The translations under genes and the position numbers were made by a program. Shown here one piece after another: positions 6,300-10,081 of a stretch of 10,081 bases of DNA; within the stretch, counting starts at the first letter, position 1; every line of letters begins with the position of its first letter. Source of the DNA: Desulfovibrionaceae bacterium (lineage in GTDB: Bacteria; Desulfobacterota; Desulfovibrionia; Desulfovibrionales; Desulfovibrionaceae). Location: positions 1 to 10,081 of the forward strand of contig JAGADT010000082.1 in NCBI GenBank assembly GCA_017613475.1, in the 5' to 3' direction. The notes beneath the pieces were generated by a model. It was not told where the DNA came from and searched no databases. It saw nothing but the letters and a program-made list of their open reading frames with translations.

Positions 6300-6596
6300 T
6301 TAATCTTTGGCAACATTTTTGACCGTGCCGAGTTTCATTACGTCGCTGTCCTTGCAGTCACCATAAATGGTGAGCCTGGAAAGCTCGCTCTCCAATGCGG
6401 CAAATTCTTCCGCTGTCAGCGTTATATCTGCCGCGCCAAAATTTTCCCTGAGTCGTTCGTCGCGCCGCATTCCCGGGATTGGCACAACAAAATCATTTTT
6501 GTGCAGCATCCATGCCAGGGATATCTGGGCAGGCGTGGCGTTTTTTTCTGCCGCGAATTGATGAAGAATATCCAGCAAGGGCTGGTTGGCTTCCAT
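6300..6596 (-). pseudogene. Aldo/keto reductase, C-terminal remnant
   Basis: Ninety-eight codons match only the last third of an NADPH-dependent aldo/keto reductase, a family whose members run to roughly 330 residues. What is left: the TPAQISLAWML helix (21-31), the strand VVPIPGMRRDERLREN (37-52) that carries the nucleotide-phosphate-binding Arg and Asn, and the tail helix LTAEEFAALESELSR (60-74). The catalytic Asp-Tyr-Lys-His tetrad and most of the TIM barrel are absent, and they are not present elsewhere in the window. The first codon ATG overlaps the TAA of the flavin reductase gene by one base (TAATG), so the reading frame stays open and could be translated by coupling. I infer a deletion that removed the 5' two thirds. 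No enzyme activity is expected. Confidence 0.85.
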
Positions 6597-7159
6597 TATT
6601 TCTTTAACGCCAGCCCGGCCCTGTAGGCGTCCGCAACCTTTTCGCCAAGGCGCAGGTAGGAACGTGTCATCCAGTCATAGGCGACAGCGGAGAATTTGGA
6701 GAGGGTCACTTTCCCGTTTTCATCCAGGATGCGCTCGTCGATGCTGACGTTGACAATTTCGCCGATCAGCCGCCACGTCACGGGGTCGTAGCTTTTCAGC
6801 CGGCATTCCAGGGCTACGGGCAGCTCTTCAATGAGCGGTGCGTCAACAAACGTGGATTTCACGGCGTGGAAGCCCGCCTGGCTGAATTTGTCCGGCACTT
6901 TTTTGCCTGTGGTAATGCCAACGAAATCGCAGGATACAATGTGTTCGGCATCCGCCAGGCTTACGGTGTAGGCCCTGCGCGCCAGGATGTTTTCAGCGGT
7001 CTTGCGTTTGTCACTCAGGCAGATGGTGATTTCCGTTTCGTTGCTGATGCCTCCCCATACGGCTATCATGGCATTGGGAACGTCGTTTTCACCATAGCTC
7101 CCAATTACAAACACGGGCTGGGGAACGATGTACGGCTTGGCTCCTAAGTTTTTCCTCAT
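6596..7159 (-). CDS. Flavin reductase-like (FMN-binding split-barrel) protein
   Basis: A member of the flavin reductase-like split-barrel family, which binds FMN and either supplies reduced flavin or acts on small substrates in the cytoplasm; the true substrate is unknown. It has 187 residues from the ATG at 7159. A longer reading frame reaches 7246, but GGGGG sits eight bases before the 7159 ATG, and MRKNLGAKPYIVPQPVFVIGSY is the typical start of the family. Motifs: NAMIAVWGGISN (29-40), ICLSDKRKTAENI (46-58), FVGITTGKKVPDKFSQAGF (79-97, the usual SG-x-DKF-AGF-type segment). The C-terminus ends in KK and appears complete. It is first in a unit with the aldo/keto reductase remnant and divergent from the AraC-type gene, which makes control by that regulator likely. 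Confidence 0.88.
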   Translation of the reverse strand: MRKNLGAKPYIVPQPVFVIGSYGENDVPNAMIAVWGGISNETEITICLSDKRKTAENILARRAYTVSLADAEHIVSCDFVGITTGKKVPDKFSQAGFHAVKSTFVDAPLIEELPVALECRLKSYDPVTWRLIGEIVNVSIDERILDENGKVTLSKFSAVAYDWMTRSYLRLGEKVADAYRAGLALKK

Positions 7160-7356
7160 GGCAGCATACCCCCTTTTTCTTTGCTGCGGCAAAGGATACG
7201 GTATGGATATGGAAAAAATCCAGTCCTGCCATGATATTTCTTCCAAAATGGCAGGCTTTTCCTTCCATTTGGAGCAGATCGGGGCGTTTTTTAGGCTTTA
7301 TTACGGTTTCAGGATGGCTTGACTGCCTCAGTGATTAGGCAGGCAAAGGGGAAAGC
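7160..7356. promoter_or_regulatory. Shared control region of the flavin reductase and AraC-type genes
   Basis: This 197-base gap holds two inverted repeats with a common CTGCC...GGCAG core. CCTGCCAT (7225-7232) pairs with ATGGCAGG (7248-7255) across 15 bases, and CTGCCT (7323-7328) pairs with AGGCAG (7337-7342) across 8 bases. The first is followed by CTTTT and could also be a hairpin. The second ends 14 bases before the araC-type start codon. No convincing -35/-10 pair was found on either strand, as is common for activator-dependent promoters. The operator role is inference. Confidence 0.4.
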
Positions 7357-8367
7357 ATGGACAGCAGTGAAACAATGTGGATGACGGAGGCGTTTCGTTT
7401 TCTAAAAGATGCCGAGAAAACTGAATCTCATCAAGGCTGCCGCGTCTTCCATATCCAATCTCCGATGATGGAATGCCATTTCGAGGCATACCGCCCTTAC
7501 CCTTTTGCCGAGGTGGCGTTCATTCACGCAAGGGGCAGGGGCAGCTCCTATTCCCATGAGTGCCTGGAGGGCATCCTGCAGCTGAATCTCTGCCAGAAGG
7601 GGCGCCTGGGGTGGCAGATGAGCGACGGAAGCAGCCAGTATCTTGGGGCGGGCGATGTGTCCATCCATCGCATGGATGCCTGCCCGCTTTATGGCATCAG
7701 CCTTCCGTGGGAGCAGGCAGAGGACGTTATGGTGCTGATTGATCTGGCGGCATTTGCCGCGGCTATGCCGGAATCATTAAAAGGCATCCGTTTTGATTTT
7801 GGCGAGATCCAGGGGCGTTCTTCTGCTGAGGGCGGCATGGCCCTTCTTCCCTTGCCGCTGCCTTACTTTCAGTTCCCCGCGCCAAGAGCCTGCTGGAGTG
7901 CAGATCACCGCCTGAATTATGTGCGGCTTAAATTTCAGGAATTACTGCTTATCCTCCACGCCAATGCGGCATGGGCTGGGCTTACATTGGCTCAGGGATA
8001 CCCCCGTGAAAAAGTGGAGCGCATCCAGGCAGTGCATGACTACCTGACCGGCCATTTGGCAGAGCACCTTACAGTCAGGGAAGTGTCCCGCCGCTTTTTC
8101 ATCAATCTGGATGACTTGAAAAAGGGCTTTAAGTTTGTTTACGGGATGCCGCCTGCCCAATACATGCGGAGCTACCGCATGAAAAAGGCGGCGGAACTGC
8201 TTTGCCGCACAACGCTCCAAGTGCAGGAAATCGCGGACCGCGTCGGCTACGGTCATCCCGGCAAATTCGCCCTGGTTTTCCGGGAACGGATGCATATGTC
8301 CCCGTCAGCGTACCGTAAGGCAAACGGGCGTAGTTTCATGGTGCAATCTGGAAGGGAGTCTGTGTAA
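7357..8367 (+). CDS. AraC-family transcriptional regulator
   Basis: A DNA-binding regulator of 336 residues. The C-terminal AraC/XylS domain covers about 222-323. Its first helix-turn-helix is near 238-262 (LTVREVSRRFFINLDDLKKGFK), and its second near 287-310 with LQVQEIADRVGYGHPGKFALVFRE; the closing segment MSPSAYRK (314-321) is the family signature. The N-terminal 200 residues, with no named domain that I recognise, probably sense a ligand; this arrangement is common in AraC regulators next to oxidoreductase genes. The start at 7357 is preceded by AAAGGGG. Further ATG codons at 7375 and 7381 are possible but less well placed. It is divergent from the flavin reductase and upstream of the SLC13 transporter, so either could be its target. 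Confidence 0.93.
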   Translation: MDSSETMWMTEAFRFLKDAEKTESHQGCRVFHIQSPMMECHFEAYRPYPFAEVAFIHARGRGSSYSHECLEGILQLNLCQKGRLGWQMSDGSSQYLGAGDVSIHRMDACPLYGISLPWEQAEDVMVLIDLAAFAAAMPESLKGIRFDFGEIQGRSSAEGGMALLPLPLPYFQFPAPRACWSADHRLNYVRLKFQELLLILHANAAWAGLTLAQGYPREKVERIQAVHDYLTGHLAEHLTVREVSRRFFINLDDLKKGFKFVYGMPPAQYMRSYRMKKAAELLCRTTLQVQEIADRVGYGHPGKFALVFRERMHMSPSAYRKANGRSFMVQSGRESV

Positions 8368-8375
8368 AAGGCATT

Positions 8376-8416
8376 GCGTGGCGGCGCGATGGCTATGGTA
8401 AACGCCATGCTCTTTT
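8376..8416 (+). terminator. Probable terminator of the AraC-type gene
   Basis: GCGTGGCG (8376-8383) pairs with CGCCATGC (8403-8410), 8 bp with one G-T pair; a shorter alternative is ATGGC (8389-8393) with GCCAT (8404-8408). TCTTTT follows. The long loop makes this weaker than the other terminators here. Confidence 0.45.
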
Positions 8417-8483
8417 GTAAAAGGTAAACATTTCAGGGCGCTTTCATGATGCAAAGAAAATTGCGGCGGCATAGAGGGACGTA

Positions 8484-8512
8484 TTGTATTTTCTCGGAAA
8501 TTGACTTATGAA
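8484..8512 (+). promoter_or_regulatory. Possible promoter of the SLC13 symporter gene
   Basis: TTGTAT (8484-8489) and TATGAA (8507-8512) are 17 bases apart, each four of six to consensus, inside an AT-rich stretch (about 8481-8523). Transcription would start near 8519, 35-40 bases before the ATG. It is weak enough that an activator may be needed. Confidence 0.35.
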
Positions 8513-8555
8513 AATAAAAAAATGAGCTTAATGGAAAGCTTTTTAAGGAGAGCAC

Positions 8556-9983
8556 ATGAAATCGGAAGATCTTCGCAACTGGATGGGCTTTGCGATAGGC
8601 GTGGCGTTCTTGGTATTGACGCTCGTCCTGCCCAATCCTGAAAGCATGTCGCCCAAAGCCTGGAAATGCGCCGGCATGGGTCTCCTGATGGCAACGTGGT
8701 GGGCAACGGAAGCCGTGCCGATCCCCGTTACCTCCATGATGCCGCTGGTGCTGACACCCCTGCTTGGGCTTGGGTCCATTAAAGTGGCGGCTGCTCCTTA
8801 TGCCGCCCCAACCATTTACCTTTTCCTGGGCGGCTTCCTGCTGGGGCTTGCCATGGAAAAATGGAACCTGCACAGCCGCATCGCGCTGTACATCCTCCGC
8901 GTCATGGGCGGCAAGCCTTCCATGCAGATCGGCGGATTCATGCTCGCCTCAGGCTTTTTGAGCATGTGGGTCAGCAACACGGCCACGGCCATCATGATGC
9001 TGCCCATCGGCCTTTCCGTTATCCAGATGATTACCGGCGGCAAGGAAGGCGCTGAAGAGCACCGTTACGCCTGTGCGCTCCTTTTGGGCATAGCCTATTC
9101 CGCCAGCCTTGGCGGCCTCGCCACCATCATCGGCACCCCGCCCAACGCCCTCCTCGTCGCCTTCCTGCAGGAGCGCTACAACATTACCGTGGGCTTTGGG
9201 CAGTGGATGATGCTGGGCATTCCGCTTTCCTTTGGTCTGATGCTCGTTACCTGGCTGTGGCTGACCCGCGGCACCTTTAAGCTGCGCGAAATCAATATGG
9301 AAACCTTCCTCGATTCCGAAATCCGCAAGCTTGGCCCGGTGGGGCGCGGCGAAATGATGGTCGGCATCGTTTTTGTCCTTGCGGCGCTTTCGTGGATTTT
9401 CCAGCCGCTCATTGCCAAGGTCGTTCCGGCCATTAACGATACGGTCATCGCCATGATCGCGGGCCTTGTGCTCTTCATGCTTCCGCTGGATGGCAAGCGC
9501 AAGGAATTTCTGCTTGACTGGTCCGTGGTCACCAAGATTCCATGGGGCATCCTGCTGCTCTTCGGCGGCGGCCTTTCCCTTGCCGGCACCATTTCTTCCA
9601 CTGGTCTCGCCAAGTGGTTTGCTGACGCCATGCAGGCCCTGCAGGTGCTGCCCATGGTGCTGATCATCTTTGTGGTTGTGCTGGCCACCATGATTTTGAC
9701 GGAATTCACCTCCAACACCGCCACAGCCGCTTCCTTCCTGCCCCTTGTGGGCGCCCTGGCCGTTGCGCAGGGGTTGCAGCCGTACACCTTTACCATTCCG
9801 GCAGCCATTGCCGCCAGCTGCGCCTTCCTCCTGCCCGTGAGCACGCCGCCCAATGCCGTGGTGTTCTCCAGCGGGCATATCAGCATTTCAGAAATGATGC
9901 GCCACGGCTTTGCACTAAGCTTGTTCAGCGCCGTTTTTGTGCCGCTGATGTGCTATCTTTTGGTTGATCTTGTCTGGAAGTAA
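8556..9983 (+). CDS. SLC13/DASS-family sodium:dicarboxylate or sulfate-type symporter
   Basis: An inner-membrane sodium-coupled importer of anions. Length is 475 residues, close to that of VcINDY-like members. The two SNT motifs that bind substrate and sodium are present: S140-N141-T142 in MWVSNTATAIMMLP and S386-N387-T388 in EFTSNTATAASFLP. Also present are GTPPNA (193-198) in the first repeat and STPPNAVVFSSG (429-440) in the second, which show the inverted-repeat symmetry of the fold. About 11 hydrophobic segments are spread from residue 10 to 473, with a cytoplasmic stretch at about 238-265. Start: ATG at 8556 with TAAGGAG (8544-8550) five bases upstream. C4-dicarboxylates are the usual substrate of bacterial members with this motif set, but sulfate or other anions cannot be excluded. 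It is a single gene with its own terminator. Confidence 0.94.
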   Translation: MKSEDLRNWMGFAIGVAFLVLTLVLPNPESMSPKAWKCAGMGLLMATWWATEAVPIPVTSMMPLVLTPLLGLGSIKVAAAPYAAPTIYLFLGGFLLGLAMEKWNLHSRIALYILRVMGGKPSMQIGGFMLASGFLSMWVSNTATAIMMLPIGLSVIQMITGGKEGAEEHRYACALLLGIAYSASLGGLATIIGTPPNALLVAFLQERYNITVGFGQWMMLGIPLSFGLMLVTWLWLTRGTFKLREINMETFLDSEIRKLGPVGRGEMMVGIVFVLAALSWIFQPLIAKVVPAINDTVIAMIAGLVLFMLPLDGKRKEFLLDWSVVTKIPWGILLLFGGGLSLAGTISSTGLAKWFADAMQALQVLPMVLIIFVVVLATMILTEFTSNTATAASFLPLVGALAVAQGLQPYTFTIPAAIAASCAFLLPVSTPPNAVVFSSGHISISEMMRHGFALSLFSAVFVPLMCYLLVDLVWK

Positions 9984-10030
9984 ACGCTGTTCCGGCGTTG
10001 CTTTCTCACAAAAACACGCCTGACGCATAG

Positions 10031-10064
10031 ATCCCCGCTGCCTGTATTGGCGGCGGGGATTTTT
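10031..10064 (+). terminator. Strong terminator after the SLC13 gene
   Basis: A 12-bp stem (10031-10042 with 10049-10060, one T-G pair) with the 6-base loop TGTATT is followed by a T-run (10060-10064). It lies about 50 bases past the stop codon and closes the transcription unit. Confidence 0.9.
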
Positions 10065-10081
10065 GCATGGGTTCGCAGGGA

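Noticed and set aside
6126..6626. Open frame of 166 codons on the plus strand over the aldo/keto reductase remnant
   Set aside because: It crosses the minus-strand terminator and is antisense to a segment with clear reductase motifs; its product shows no domain.
7160..7246. N-terminal extension of the flavin reductase by 29 residues
   Set aside because: The extension is unlike the family, and the ATG at 7159 has a well-spaced GGGGG and the usual family N-terminus.
8949..9878. Open frame of 309 codons on the minus strand
   Set aside because: It is antisense to the SLC13 gene; the His/Gly/Lys-rich composition is typical of a shadow frame in GC-rich DNA.

Overview
The window looks like a stretch of chromosome from a fairly GC-rich Gram-negative bacterium. 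A Desulfovibrionaceae-type organism (Desulfovibrio, Bilophila and relatives) is my best guess, from the style of the proteins and the sparse layout of short operons each closed by a strong intrinsic terminator. No rRNA, tRNA or other marker gene is present, so this is an impression and not a demonstration. There are no insertion sequences, integrases, CRISPR arrays or tRNA genes.

Layout. (1) 1-1157, minus: a cation diffusion facilitator (CDF) metal exporter that runs off the left edge, with two dimerisation-type domains in its tail. (2) 1158-1566: a 409-base divergent intergenic region with a good sigma70-type promoter, a dyad at the predicted transcription start, and a hairpin. (3) 1567-2481, plus: an exported lytic transglycosylase of the SLT fold, followed by two tandem terminators. 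(4) 2755-5219, minus: a two-gene operon of unrecognised exported proteins (437 and 377 aa) with its own promoter and terminator. This is the least explained part of the window. (5) 5416-6106, minus: a toxin-first toxin-antitoxin operon (RelE/HigB-like PF06296-type toxin, XRE antitoxin). A perfect 15-bp operator sits inside the core promoter, and the toxin start codon lies at the predicted transcription start. (6) 6300-7159, minus: a flavin reductase-like protein whose stop codon touches the start of a C-terminal remnant of an aldo/keto reductase. (7) 7357-8367, plus: a divergent AraC-family regulator, with two related dyads in the shared 197-base gap. (8) 8556-9983, plus: an SLC13/DASS sodium:anion symporter, closed by a strong terminator.

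How the parts may fit together. The AraC-type regulator is placed to control the divergent flavin reductase/aldo-keto reductase unit, possibly the downstream symporter, or both. The toxin-antitoxin unit is self-contained and should repress itself through the operator. The two exported unknowns should be made together and may work together in the envelope; the convergent transglycosylase is also an envelope protein but has its own promoter. The remaining genes are ordinary housekeeping or accessory functions.
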